A DNA stretch of 64,000 nucleotides. Origin: an uncultured Clostridia bacterium. Its GTDB lineage: Bacteria; Bacillota; Clostridia; UBA1381. Within the stretch, counting starts at the first letter, position 1. Each line of letters begins with the position of its first letter. The stretch covers positions 62,001-126,000 of the forward strand of contig CANQKM010000003.1 in the NCBI GenBank assembly GCA_947624485.1, written 5' to 3'. The notes under the pieces were generated by a model. That model worked only from the letters and a program-made list of their open reading frames with translations, was not told the origin of the DNA and ran no database searches. The translations under genes and the position numbers were made by a program. Shown here in pieces: positions 42,854 through 56,300 of this stretch.

Positions 42854-43872
42854 GAAAGCTTTTGAACTCACTGTACATAACCGATGAGAGCATATATCTG
42901 ACGCTTGACGGAGAAAACATTGTGTGCAGGAAGGATAATAAAATTCAGCTTCGCTTGCCTTTTTCAAATATCGAGGCGGTATACTGCTTCGGCTATCTCG
43001 GCTGTTCGCCCGCTTTAATGGGAAAATGCGCGGAGTACGGTATACCGATAACCTTCATATCGCCGCAGGGACGTTTCCTCGCAAGCGTTCACGGAGCGTC
43101 GCACGGTAATATACTGCTGCGAAAAGCGCAGTTTGAAAAATTTGCGAACCCTTCCGCGCTGCTGCGGCAAAACACGGTCGCCGCAAAAATGGCAAACACA
43201 CGCAGCGTTGTGAAGCGGACGCTGAAGGACTATCCGTCGGCAAATGATGACGGCAGTCTTTCGCATTGTATCGAGCTTTTGAACCAATACATAGAAAACG
43301 TGTATGCGACCGAGGATGTAAACGAAATTCTCGGAATAGAGGGACGCGGGGCAAAGGCGTATTTCGATATTTTTGACAGCTTGATTCTGCATCAAAAAGA
43401 CGATTTTCATTTTGCCATGCGCACAAAGCGTCCCCCATTGGACAGAGTAAACGCGGTGCTGTCGTTTTTGTATACCGTCTGGACAAACGATTACGCGTCC
43501 GCTCTCGAAAGCGTCGGACTGGACAGCTACATGGGATTTTATCACGCTGTCCGTCCGGGACGCGCGTCGCTCGCGTGCGACCTTGTTGAGGAAAGCCGCT
43601 GCATAGTGGAACGATTTGTTCTTACCATGATCAATTTGAAAATATTAAACGCGAAGGATTTTGAAACGCAGGTAAGCGGAGCGGTATTTCTTAATACGGA
43701 CGGTAGAAAGAAGCTGCTCGCAAAGTGGCAGGAAAAGAAGCGTACAGATATTATGCACCCGTATCTGAAGCAGAAAATACAGCTCGGTCTTTTGCCGTAC
43801 GCGCAGAGTATGCTGCTTGCGAAATATATCCGCGGCGAAATCGAGGAATACCCGTGCTACATTGTGAAGTAA
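42850..43872 (+). CDS. cas1c: CRISPR integrase Cas1, type I-C
   Basis: 340 residues. Metal ligands are E in GIEGRGAKAYFD, H in FYHAVRPGRASLACD and D in that same motif. It integrates new spacers at the leader end as part of the Cas1-Cas2 complex. RKLLNSLYITDES at the N-terminus is typical of I-C Cas1. Cas2 follows 18 bp downstream. Confidence 0.96.
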   Translation: MRKLLNSLYITDESIYLTLDGENIVCRKDNKIQLRLPFSNIEAVYCFGYLGCSPALMGKCAEYGIPITFISPQGRFLASVHGASHGNILLRKAQFEKFANPSALLRQNTVAAKMANTRSVVKRTLKDYPSANDDGSLSHCIELLNQYIENVYATEDVNEILGIEGRGAKAYFDIFDSLILHQKDDFHFAMRTKRPPLDRVNAVLSFLYTVWTNDYASALESVGLDSYMGFYHAVRPGRASLACDLVEESRCIVERFVLTMINLKILNAKDFETQVSGAVFLNTDGRKKLLAKWQEKKRTDIMHPYLKQKIQLGLLPYAQSMLLAKYIRGEIEEYPCYIVK

Positions 43873-43890
43873 GGAAAGGAAACCGAAATT

Positions 43891-44181
43891 ATGATGAGTG
43901 TGGTAAGCTATGACGTCTCGACAACCGATGCCGAAGGAAAGCGCAGGCTCAGGAAGGTCGCAAAAGAATGTGTCAATTACGGTCAGCGCGTGCAGAACTC
44001 CGTTTTTGAGGTTGATGTTGACTACTCAACATTTTTGAAGCTGAAGGATAAACTGGAAAATATTATTGACCATGACAAGGACAGCCTTAGGATATATTAC
44101 CTCGGCAACAACTGGAAAAGGCGCGTCGAGCATATCGGCGCAAAAGCAACGTATGATCCCGAGGGCGCGCTGATTATATGA
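43891..44181 (+). CDS. cas2: CRISPR adaptation protein Cas2
   Basis: 96 residues. The ferredoxin-like core begins SVVSYDVSTTD, with the usual catalytic-site aspartate in YDVST. It bridges two Cas1 dimers. AGGAAAGGA lies upstream. ATG codons occur at 43891 and 43894; the first is used here. It is the last cas gene, 143 bp before the first repeat. Confidence 0.95.
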   Translation: MMSVVSYDVSTTDAEGKRRLRKVAKECVNYGQRVQNSVFEVDVDYSTFLKLKDKLENIIDHDKDSLRIYYLGNNWKRRVEHIGAKATYDPEGALII

Positions 44182-44324
44182 CATTGGCGGCGAACCCCGA
44201 GTAACATTAAAAATACGGGGAGGTTCGCCCCAAAAAATCTTGCATTTTTGTAAAAAATATGCTAAAATATAAAAGAAGTCCGCCGAATTGCGGGGAAAGT
44301 GACGTATATTACACAATATATAGT
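44182..44324 (+). promoter_or_regulatory. CRISPR leader with array promoter
   Basis: A 143-bp AT-rich leader. A long stem pairs GGCGAACC with GGTTCGCC (about 44188-44229), which may close the cas transcript. TTGCAT at 44240-44245 and TAAAAT at 44263-44268, 17 bp apart, form the array promoter, placing the pre-crRNA start about 50 bp before the first repeat. Confidence 0.75.
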
Positions 44325-47300
44325 GTCACGCCTCGCATGAGGCGTGTGAGTTGAAATCTCAATCATCATGTCAACTTGATTATCGTCGCCGTCACGCCTC
44401 GCATGAGGCGTGTGAGTTGAAATGTATACATCTTCTTCGGGGATGTAGTAACATACAATGTCACGCCTCGCATGAGGCGTGTGAGTTGAAATACCGATTT
44501 GTATGGATGTCCACCTATCCGATTATGGTCACGCCTCGCATGAGGCGTGTGAGTTGAAATGCAAGACGGTATACCCCATAACATCATACGCAGCATGTCA
44601 CGCCTCGCATGAGGCGTGTGAGTTGAAATACGCAGCTTTGTTTACGACAACAGCGCGAGCATTAAGTCACGCCTCGCATGAGGCGTGTGAGTTGAAATCG
44701 AAATGAAGCGTAATATGTCGCTGGGCTTTAAGGTCACGCCTCGCATGAGGCGTGTGAGTTGAAATATAAACACCGTATCATGGACATTGACTAACTCAGA
44801 AAGTCACGCCTCGCATGAGGCGTGTGAGTTGAAATAATCCAGCTATCCGGCACCCAATCGCCGAAAAGGTCGTCACGCCTCGCATGAGGCGTGTGAGTTG
44901 AAATTGTTTTAACCGACAGTAATAACATCGGAGAGGAGGTCACGCCTCGCATGAGGCGTGTGAGTTGAAATTGTATGTACCTACTCTTAATCTAAATCCG
45001 GGGACGTCACGCCTCGCATGAGGCGTGTGAGTTGAAATTATAACCGGCTGGCTAAGCAGAGTACAAAACCAAGGAGGTCACGCCTCGCATGAGGCGTGTG
45101 AGTTGAAATTTGCCAAATGTCGCCCATTTTTCAAAGTAGAATGTGTCACGCCTCGCATGAGGCGTGTGAGTTGAAATATGGCTGCTCCTTTCCGGGTAAA
45201 AATTTTACCTCGTCACGCCTCGCATGAGGCGTGTGAGTTGAAATCCACCATTCGCCTCCGTCTGTGCCAATTACGGATAGTCACGCCTCGCATGAGGCGT
45301 GTGAGTTGAAATATTTTTTTAATTTTGCCGTCATTCGTGTGCAGTTGTCACGCCTCGCATGAGGCGTGTGAGTTGAAATCAACATTATTCTCTGTCATAG
45401 TAGTGTAATCTCCGTCACGCCTCGCATGAGGCGTGTGAGTTGAAATTCAATCTTCCGCGCTTTCTCTTTGTCCGCTGTGGTCACGCCTCGCATGAGGCGT
45501 GTGAGTTGAAATTCGTCTGTCTCGTCGAGGTCAACTATCGAGCAGGTCACGCCTCGCATGAGGCGTGTGAGTTGAAATGGACGGACTACCTTTATCACGC
45601 CAAAGCGAGACGGTCACGCCTCGCATGAGGCGTGTGAGTTGAAATATGCTGTAGGTGTTTACTACAACAAGGTTCTTCGTCACGCCTCGCATGAGGCGTG
45701 TGAGTTGAAATGCACACAAATACGCCCTGCTACGAAGTAAAGCACAGTCACGCCTCGCATGAGGCGTGTGAGTTGAAATCATCAGCAGTAGACAGTTACA
45801 AGCCGGCAGACAAGGTCACGCCTCGCATGAGGCGTGTGAGTTGAAATGCACCTCTCTAAAAATCTCGACCATTTTTTCGATGTCACGCCTCGCATGAGGC
45901 GTGTGAGTTGAAATTGCGTGAAATCCCTGCAGCGCGTCTGGCTTGCTTGCGTCACGCCTCGCATGAGGCGTGTGAGTTGAAATGCGCAGCGTCTCCTCCG
46001 TGATTTCCCAAGGCAGGTCACGCCTCGCATGAGGCGTGTGAGTTGAAATGTGTAAATACCGACATACAAATTCGGCCGTCTGCCTGTCACGCCTCGCATG
46101 AGGCGTGTGAGTTGAAATACAAACCAAACAAGAGCGTACAAGAAGAATGGAGGTCACGCCTCGCATGAGGCGTGTGAGTTGAAATCCTATCGTCATGAGG
46201 AACGCGGAAGATGTAAATGGTCACGCCTCGCATGAGGCGTGTGAGTTGAAATCCTTGAACTCTGATAAGCTCCCGAAAAATTTATTGTCACGCCTCGCAT
46301 GAGGCGTGTGAGTTGAAATACATAGAGGGGACAAACGGAACAGGAAAAACCCGTCACGCCTCGCATGAGGCGTGTGAGTTGAAATGTAATCACATCAATG
46401 CTATCAACGCTGTCGGTGGCGTCACGCCTCGCATGAGGCGTGTGAGTTGAAATCCGACAAGTATTTTGATTTGGCGATTGTAGATCCGGTCACGCCTCGC
46501 ATGAGGCGTGTGAGTTGAAATTTACAAACACCTACATATCCCTCGGCTACGGATTTCGTCACGCCTCGCATGAGGCGTGTGAGTTGAAATGACGACTACC
46601 TTGACGACACAAACTGTACGAATTTCCGTCACGCCTCGCATGAGGCGTGTGAGTTGAAATCGGCAACGCATTGATTAAAGGATCGGAAGATCACAGTCAC
46701 GCCTCGCATGAGGCGTGTGAGTTGAAATCGTTGTGTACTTGCCCTCGGCACAAATCCCGATCGAGTCACGCCTCGCATGAGGCGTGTGAGTTGAAATCAG
46801 ATTTGGACGACGGCAGGAAACACCGCCCTCTCGAAGTCACGCCTCGCATGAGGCGTGTGAGTTGAAATTGCAAAGAAGCAAGTCTACGTTTACAACACAA
46901 GGTCACGCCTCGCATGAGGCGTGTGAGTTGAAATACGACGGCAATTCAGCCGGCAGTTTCAGGGCTATCGTCACGCCTCGCATGAGGCGTGTGAGTTGAA
47001 ATATGCCGCTTACGTGCGCGCCCATAGTGGTAAGCGTCACGCCTCGCATGAGGCGTGTGAGTTGAAATGTATCTGCTATAGTCGGCCATTTTAGCCCGCC
47101 GCCGTCACGCCTCGCATGAGGCGTGTGAGTTGAAATATAAATTCATCTGCGCGTATCGCGGCGTCCGAAGTCACGCCTCGCATGAGGCGTGTGAGTTGAA
47201 ATATCACGTCTCGCTCCCGTTCTGCTGCCTCCATAGCCTCGTCACGCCTCGCATGAGGCGTGTGAGTTGAAATCGCGCCCGTTCCTTTATGCGTTCGTGG

Positions 47301-50300
47301 GGGAGGGTCACGCCTCGCATGAGGCGTGTGAGTTGAAATAAATTTGATACCGCTGTTAATCGCCAGTTGTAATAGTCACGCCTCGCATGAGGCGTGTGAG
47401 TTGAAATCAAGCATATCTATAAGGGTGCTGCGGACTTCTGAGTCACGCCTCGCATGAGGCGTGTGAGTTGAAATCCGACAATAATATGATTTGGGAAAAC
47501 CGTATCATGTCACGCCTCGCATGAGGCGTGTGAGTTGAAATTTTACAAGGTCGCCTTTGCGTATCCACGGAATGTGTCACGCCTCGCATGAGGCGTGTGA
47601 GTTGAAATCCGGGATCAAGATTTGCTCCGCAGTATTCGCACGGTCACGCCTCGCATGAGGCGTGTGAGTTGAAATACAGAAGCTTGGTACTACTTCAACG
47701 ACTCTTGGGGTCACGCCTCGCATGAGGCGTGTGAGTTGAAATCCATTCCGGTGGTACTCCACAACAGTTGCAAGCGTCGTCACGCCTCGCATGAGGCGTG
47801 TGAGTTGAAATCGTCGGGAACACTGTGCTTCCGCGCTCTCCAACGTCACGCCTCGCATGAGGCGTGTGAGTTGAAATATATATTCGTTCAAACGGAGCAG
47901 GATAACGCAGGTCACGCCTCGCATGAGGCGTGTGAGTTGAAATGTCTTTATCCTTTATGGGCGTAATGCTGTCTCCTTGTCACGCCTCGCATGAGGCGTG
48001 TGAGTTGAAATTTGTAGGCTCGTATACATTGGGGAAGTATAGTGCGTCACGCCTCGCATGAGGCGTGTGAGTTGAAATGCCTACAAATCGTATGTCTATC
48101 GGCAGGGAGCGTAAGTCACGCCTCGCATGAGGCGTGTGAGTTGAAATATTGGTAGCGGCACAACAGCGGTAGTTGCAAGAAGTCACGCCTCGCATGAGGC
48201 GTGTGAGTTGAAATGTTGCTCCCTGTATTGTAGCCGGCCGCTCCGCAGTCACGCCTCGCATGAGGCGTGTGAGTTGAAATGAGGCCAATCTGGCCGTCAA
48301 CGCCATAATCTCGCGTCACGCCTCGCATGAGGCGTGTGAGTTGAAATAAGGAGGTGTAAAGTGATGTTTGAGCGACTTGGCAGTCACGCCTCGCATGAGG
48401 CGTGTGAGTTGAAATATAATGAAACGATGCAAGAAAGGTGATGATGTGCGTCACGCCTCGCATGAGGCGTGTGAGTTGAAATCTGCGTAATCCTGTCGTT
48501 GAGCAAAAACACGTCAAGGTCACGCCTCGCATGAGGCGTGTGAGTTGAAATCTACCGCCTACATAATAGGCGTACCGTTGTCTTAGTCACGCCTCGCATG
48601 AGGCGTGTGAGTTGAAATACATCAATATATCACACAGGTGTTAGGTAGACCAGTGTCACGCCTCGCATGAGGCGTGTGAGTTGAAATGCTGTTCGCTATG
48701 CTGACGCGCTCGCCTTGCGGCGGTCACGCCTCGCATGAGGCGTGTGAGTTGAAATTTATCAGATAATAATATAGAATATGAAATAGGTAAGTCACGCCTC
48801 GCATGAGGCGTGTGAGTTGAAATGCGCCCAAGCCGAGCTTTGCGACCGACTGTATAACGTCACGCCTCGCATGAGGCGTGTGAGTTGAAATCATTATTTC
48901 GCGCAGACAGTCTGACAGCGTCCGCTTGAGTCACGCCTCGCATGAGGCGTGTGAGTTGAAATTGAAAGGAGATTATACCAATGGCAAAGAACGAAGAGTC
49001 ACGCCTCGCATGAGGCGTGTGAGTTGAAATTCGCTTATCTCCGTTATAATCTGCTCTATCCGCGTCACGCCTCGCATGAGGCGTGTGAGTTGAAATAAGT
49101 TCAAGCGGACGCTGTCAGACTGTCTGCGCGTCACGCCTCGCATGAGGCGTGTGAGTTGAAATCCCGGAACGATATTAAAAATACCCGGCGCTGCCAGTCA
49201 CGCCTCGCATGAGGCGTGTGAGTTGAAATTTATGCTGTCTTCCTGCGTTTTGTACTGCGCAGCGTCACGCCTCGCATGAGGCGTGTGAGTTGAAATCGTG
49301 ACCGATATGGTTGATATTCTGCTCCGCGCCGGTGACGTCACGCCTCGCATGAGGCGTGTGAGTTGAAATGGCAAGCAGCGAGGAACGTATGTCGTTCAAC
49401 AACGCGTCACGCCTCGCATGAGGCGTGTGAGTTGAAATATTTTTGCATATTGGACAGTTATATCCGGTTAAATGTCACGCCTCGCATGAGGCGTGTGAGT
49501 TGAAATTCGTTTACGAACGCGCAAACCGCTGTTTCTATGCCTCGTCACGCCTCGCATGAGGCGTGTGAGTTGAAATGCGCTTGAGTGTCGCCCCGTCGAT
49601 AAGCTGCTCCAGTCACGCCTCGCATGAGGCGTGTGAGTTGAAATCGAGGGCTATCCAGCCAATAGGGCCTAACGCAGGTCACGCCTCGCATGAGGCGTGT
49701 GAGTTGAAATATTCTGAGGTAGCAGTGTTAATATCCCTTCTTTTAATGTCACGCCTCGCATGAGGCGTGTGAGTTGAAATCATCATAAACGTAACCGCTA
49801 TATTCAGCACCGCCGCGTCACGCCTCGCATGAGGCGTGTGAGTTGAAATATACGGAATATCCGCCGCGTAAGGCTGTCCTCGAGTCACGCCTCGCATGAG
49901 GCGTGTGAGTTGAAATGCCAATATGTGGAAGTTGCTTAGCGGCAGTGGTGGGTCACGCCTCGCATGAGGCGTGTGAGTTGAAATATCTGCTTAAGACGCC
50001 GTTGTATTTGGATTATAAGTCACGCCTCGCATGAGGCGTGTGAGTTGAAATCTCATAAAGAAATGATTTATGCTACTTCTAATATGTCACGCCTCGCATG
50101 AGGCGTGTGAGTTGAAATACTATTAAGCGATAAAATGTCACTTCTTCCAACGTCACGCCTCGCATGAGGCGTGTGAGTTGAAATACTATTTTGCTGTTGC
50201 CATTGCAACTATGCTGTTGTCACGCCTCGCATGAGGCGTGTGAGTTGAAATATCAACAAACTGACAGAAAAAGATAACTTCTGCGTCACGCCTCGCATGA

Positions 50301-53300
50301 GGCGTGTGAGTTGAAATTGAACGGAACGCCGCTGTCAAAGAACGTACTGGACGTCACGCCTCGCATGAGGCGTGTGAGTTGAAATAAGAAGAACGGGGTA
50401 AATATGGTGAATACAAAAAAGTCACGCCTCGCATGAGGCGTGTGAGTTGAAATACTACGCTAGTATCGGAAATATTCATTCCGGTGCGTCACGCCTCGCA
50501 TGAGGCGTGTGAGTTGAAATAATGCTTGACGGCAAAGTGCCGATAGTGATAGTAAGTCACGCCTCGCATGAGGCGTGTGAGTTGAAATGCATAACCGGGC
50601 GTATTCAATCCCGCGAGTATAGTCACGCCTCGCATGAGGCGTGTGAGTTGAAATATATCGCGTATTCCCTATGATAGTTCGTGTTGGGTCACGCCTCGCA
50701 TGAGGCGTGTGAGTTGAAATAAACCCTCACAATGGGACGCGACGACACCGCCGAAAGTCACGCCTCGCATGAGGCGTGTGAGTTGAAATCTACATTGGCA
50801 ACGATAACGATTATCGGCGCTGGGCGCTGGTCACGCCTCGCATGAGGCGTGTGAGTTGAAATAGCAATATTCGTAAATTTATAATTACAATATACGGTCA
50901 CGCCTCGCATGAGGCGTGTGAGTTGAAATGCGATAAGAACACACCCGTTATTGCGAGCTCGGAGTCACGCCTCGCATGAGGCGTGTGAGTTGAAATACCT
51001 TGTGAAGAACGAAAAGACCAACCACTATGGGTCACGCCTCGCATGAGGCGTGTGAGTTGAAATGCAGAAATCCCCATTTCCATCGGAAAACTGTTTACAG
51101 TCACGCCTCGCATGAGGCGTGTGAGTTGAAATCTGAAATTGCCAGTGCTATTAAAGAAATTGATTAGTCACGCCTCGCATGAGGCGTGTGAGTTGAAATG
51201 CCCTTGTAAATTGTGTATCCGCGACCGTTTTCCGTCACGCCTCGCATGAGGCGTGTGAGTTGAAATTGATGGTCGCATAATGAAAGAAAAATCCTATGGC
51301 GTCACGCCTCGCATGAGGCGTGTGAGTTGAAATCAAACACCGGTTGTAAATCCACATTGTCGGAGGCGTCACGCCTCGCATGAGGCGTGTGAGTTGAAAT
51401 AGACATACAAGGAAATGGCCGAAAACGATGATGTAAGTCACGCCTCGCATGAGGCGTGTGAGTTGAAATTGTTTACGGCAAATGCGCGCTGCCAAAAGCT
51501 CTGGTCACGCCTCGCATGAGGCGTGTGAGTTGAAATTTTGGGAGGAAAGCAATTCGGCGACAGAAAACTAGTCACGCCTCGCATGAGGCGTGTGAGTTGA
51601 AATGGTAACGCCGTCAGCGAGCAGAGCCGTTGAGTTAGTCACGCCTCGCATGAGGCGTGTGAGTTGAAATTTCATGTCGGTTATTCTCTTACGGAAAAAC
51701 TGAATAGGTCACGCCTCGCATGAGGCGTGTGAGTTGAAATGCCAATATGTGGAAGTTGCTTAGCGGCAGTGGTGGTCACGCCTCGCATGAGGCGTGTGAG
51801 TTGAAATCACCGATTTGTATGGACGTACACATATCCGATTGTCACGCCTCGCATGAGGCGTGTGAGTTGAAATTTGAAAATCCGCGAACCGAAGGGAATG
51901 TTTTGGCGTCACGCCTCGCATGAGGCGTGTGAGTTGAAATCAACAGAAATTGCTTCCCGACTCGTTTTTTGCCGTCACGCCTCGCATGAGGCGTGTGAGT
52001 TGAAATGCCCGAAGTGCGGCAGAACCTCTACACTGTATGAGGTCACGCCTCGCATGAGGCGTGTGAGTTGAAATATACAGGTCGGAGCTATCGCAACACC
52101 GGATGATTACAAGTCACGCCTCGCATGAGGCGTGTGAGTTGAAATGATGATGAGTTGGGCGACTTCGTGAGGGACGGTCGTCACGCCTCGCATGAGGCGT
52201 GTGAGTTGAAATCTAAAATCCTATCCTTGAAAAAACAAACCCTACGTCACGCCTCGCATGAGGCGTGTGAGTTGAAATTCATACTCGCAGTTTTCCGGGT
52301 TGAAAGCGTCTGTGTCACGCCTCGCATGAGGCGTGTGAGTTGAAATTGCAATCTATGATAGCAGATGCCGAAGAAATTACGTCACGCCTCGCATGAGGCG
52401 TGTGAGTTGAAATAGAAAGAACGCAAATCAGATTACGTCCGAGGGCGGGTCACGCCTCGCATGAGGCGTGTGAGTTGAAATCGGTATAGAACTATATATG
52501 CGCGCGGGAACAATAATGTCACGCCTCGCATGAGGCGTGTGAGTTGAAATTTATTGTTGCCGTTTACATAAAATGTCGCGCCTTGTCACGCCTCGCATGA
52601 GGCGTGTGAGTTGAAATCTACGGTGCTTACGCTTAAAGGCATAAAACTAACGGTCACGCCTCGCATGAGGCGTGTGAGTTGAAATAGCCCGGCTGAATAA
52701 AATCTAAAAACCGAGTGATGTCACGCCTCGCATGAGGCGTGTGAGTTGAAATCGAATAGTAACTGCAAGACGCTAAATTCCGCAGCAAGTCACGCCTCGC
52801 ATGAGGCGTGTGAGTTGAAATAACTCGAAGCGAAGGTAAAAGCCGGTTTGACACCTCTCGTCACGCCTCGCATGAGGCGTGTGAGTTGAAATCGTCCGCT
52901 CAAGCGAAAAATGAACTGCTGAAAGAGGTCACGCCTCGCATGAGGCGTGTGAGTTGAAATGGGATGTGCCTCTACCTTACTCGACGCGGAGTAGTCGTCA
53001 CGCCTCGCATGAGGCGTGTGAGTTGAAATCCCTTGACCTCATTAACTCTAAACTGCACAAAATGTCACGCCTCGCATGAGGCGTGTGAGTTGAAATAAGA
53101 AGCGCATACAGGAAATAGAGGGCATAGGCATTGTCACGCCTCGCATGAGGCGTGTGAGTTGAAATCTTCAACATTTCCTGTATGCGCTTCAATGCTGATT
53201 GTCACGCCTCGCATGAGGCGTGTGAGTTGAAATCTACGAGCTGAAAAAGAACATCGTCATCGTGTTCCGTCACGCCTCGCATGAGGCGTGTGAGTTGAAA

Positions 53301-56300
53301 TCACTGAAACCATGCCCGATGTGCAGAAGCGGGCGTCACGCCTCGCATGAGGCGTGTGAGTTGAAATCTTTATGCGTTCGTGGGGGAGGCTGCCAAAATA
53401 ATGTCACGCCTCGCATGAGGCGTGTGAGTTGAAATCGGCTGAAATACTTGCTCCTCCGTGACCTCTTGGTCACGCCTCGCATGAGGCGTGTGAGTTGAAA
53501 TTGTTGCCTGTCTCTGCTCCGACGATTACCCAGTGTCACGCCTCGCATGAGGCGTGTGAGTTGAAATGGCAGCCAACCTACCACATATTCGCCTATCGGT
53601 GAGTCACGCCTCGCATGAGGCGTGTGAGTTGAAATGTATGTCGTATCGGTAAATTTCGCGTCTGCCGGTAGTCACGCCTCGCATGAGGCGTGTGAGTTGA
53701 AATTATCGGCAAAATCGGAAACGTGCCCGCGAATACAAGTCACGCCTCGCATGAGGCGTGTGAGTTGAAATCTCATGACGATAGGAAAGTTAAAATGACG
53801 GGTAAGTCACGCCTCGCATGAGGCGTGTGAGTTGAAATGCGTTGTTGTTGTTCGCGTTGCCGTTGTTGTTGACGTCACGCCTCGCATGAGGCGTGTGAGT
53901 TGAAATGTGTGTTTTCTTGAAATCTCAATGTCTGCCATTGTCACGCCTCGCATGAGGCGTGTGAGTTGAAATCCACAGCTTTATGGCGATTTTTGCCTGC
54001 TGTCTAGTCACGCCTCGCATGAGGCGTGTGAGTTGAAATTGCCTCGTTAATCACAAACGCTACGGCTCTGCCGTCACGCCTCGCATGAGGCGTGTGAGTT
54101 GAAATTTATCTGTTTTTGCAATTCGGCGGCGAGTGTCGGGACGTCACGCCTCGCATGAGGCGTGTGAGTTGAAATAACACACGACGGCGGTCGTTGAGGC
54201 GTTGAAAGGTCACGCCTCGCATGAGGCGTGTGAGTTGAAATCTCTTTATCTGGTTTAGTCTGTCTACCACTCCGCGTCACGCCTCGCATGAGGCGTGTGA
54301 GTTGAAATGATAGCCGCTATCTTGGCAGCACGCTCGGCAGCCGTCACGCCTCGCATGAGGCGTGTGAGTTGAAATTGAGAAACTCATGCCACCGAATGTA
54401 TAATTTTCGTCACGCCTCGCATGAGGCGTGTGAGTTGAAATTTCCATGATCGCTACTTCCCTACCGGCGCAAATGTCACGCCTCGCATGAGGCGTGTGAG
54501 TTGAAATTTAAAATTGCAGCAGCTTCTTGCGCCGTCTTTTCGGTCACGCCTCGCATGAGGCGTGTGAGTTGAAATTGCCTGAAATCCCGCTCGCTGCGAT
54601 TGTCTGGTTCGTCACGCCTCGCATGAGGCGTGTGAGTTGAAATCGCCATAACCAAGTAACGGTGTCGCAGCTCGAAATGTCACGCCTCGCATGAGGCGTG
54701 TGAGTTGAAATGGCTATCTCGAAGCACCCCTCGAAGGCTGTCGCGTCACGCCTCGCATGAGGCGTGTGAGTTGAAATGTAATCAAAGTCTTTTAATATAT
54801 CTTCCAGTTTGGTCACGCCTCGCATGAGGCGTGTGAGTTGAAATCTCTTTATCTGGTTTAGTCTGTCTACCACTCCGCGTCACGCCTCGCATGAGGCGTG
54901 TGAGTTGAAATGATAGCCGCTATCTTGGCAGCACGCTCGGCAGCCGTCACGCCTCGCATGAGGCGTGTGAGTTGAAATTGAGAAACTCATGCCACCGAAT
55001 GTATAATTTTCGTCACGCCTCGCATGAGGCGTGTGAGTTGAAATTTCCATGATCGCTACTTCCCTACCGGCGCAAATGTCACGCCTCGCATGAGGCGTGT
55101 GAGTTGAAATTTAAAATTGCAGCAGCTTCTTGCGCCGTCTTTTCGGTCACGCCTCGCATGAGGCGTGTGAGTTGAAATTGCCTGAAATCCCGCTCGCTGC
55201 GATTGTCTGGTTCGTCACGCCTCGCATGAGGCGTGTGAGTTGAAATCGCCATAACCAAGTAACGGTGTCGCAGCTCGAAATGTCACGCCTCGCATGAGGC
55301 GTGTGAGTTGAAATGGCTATCTCGAAGCACCCCTCGAAGGCTGTCGCGTCACGCCTCGCATGAGGCGTGTGAGTTGAAATACCTTCCGCGAGTGCGGTGT
55401 CAAGCCGTCCTTTAGTCACGCCTCGCATGAGGCGTGTGAGTTGAAATTGCTTATACAGCAGGTCATCAGCCGCGCTTATAGTCACGCCTCGCATGAGGCG
55501 TGTGAGTTGAAATTTATAGCGCGTGTCACTGCGGTGCCAAAGGACACGTCACGCCTCGCATGAGGCGTGTGAGTTGAAATGAATATCTGCATACCTATCA
55601 ATTAAAACATCAAGTCACGCCTCGCATGAGGCGTGTGAGTTGAAATACCGAAAAGCATTTTCAGCATACTTTCGCTGACGTCACGCCTCGCATGAGGCGT
55701 GTGAGTTGAAATAGTCACAGGCATAGAGCCTGACGTCACAGACGGGTCACGCCTCGCATGAGGCGTGTGAGTTGAAATAAGTACAGCATTGACGATGAAA
55801 CAGCATTAACAAATGTCACGCCTCGCATGAGGCGTGTGAGTTGAAATATAAACAGCGGCTTTTCAAATAACGCGCAGTCGCAGTCACGCCTCGCATGAGG
55901 CGTGTGAGTTGAAATTGTGCAAGGGCCTCTACCGCGCCCAGCTTTGCAGTCACGCCTCGCATGAGGCGTGTGAGTTGAAATTCGTCAGTGCAGTTGTATA
56001 AGACCCTGACAATTTGTCACGCCTCGCATGAGGCGTGTGAGTTGAAACCAAAACCTGAAGGAAGAAATTGCAAAAGCGAAAGTCACGCCTCGCATGAGGC
56101 GTGTGAGTTGAAATTTTATTGCGGGCGAAAATGGCCCAGAGCTTATTGTGTCACGCCTCGCATGAGGCGTGTGAGTTGAAATGGCTATGACTACATCGGA
56201 TTTGAGATCGACAAAGTCACGCCTCGCATGAGGCGTGTGAGTTGAAATAGCGGCTATTTTGTTGACAAGTACATGGAAATAAGGTCACGCCTCGCATGAG

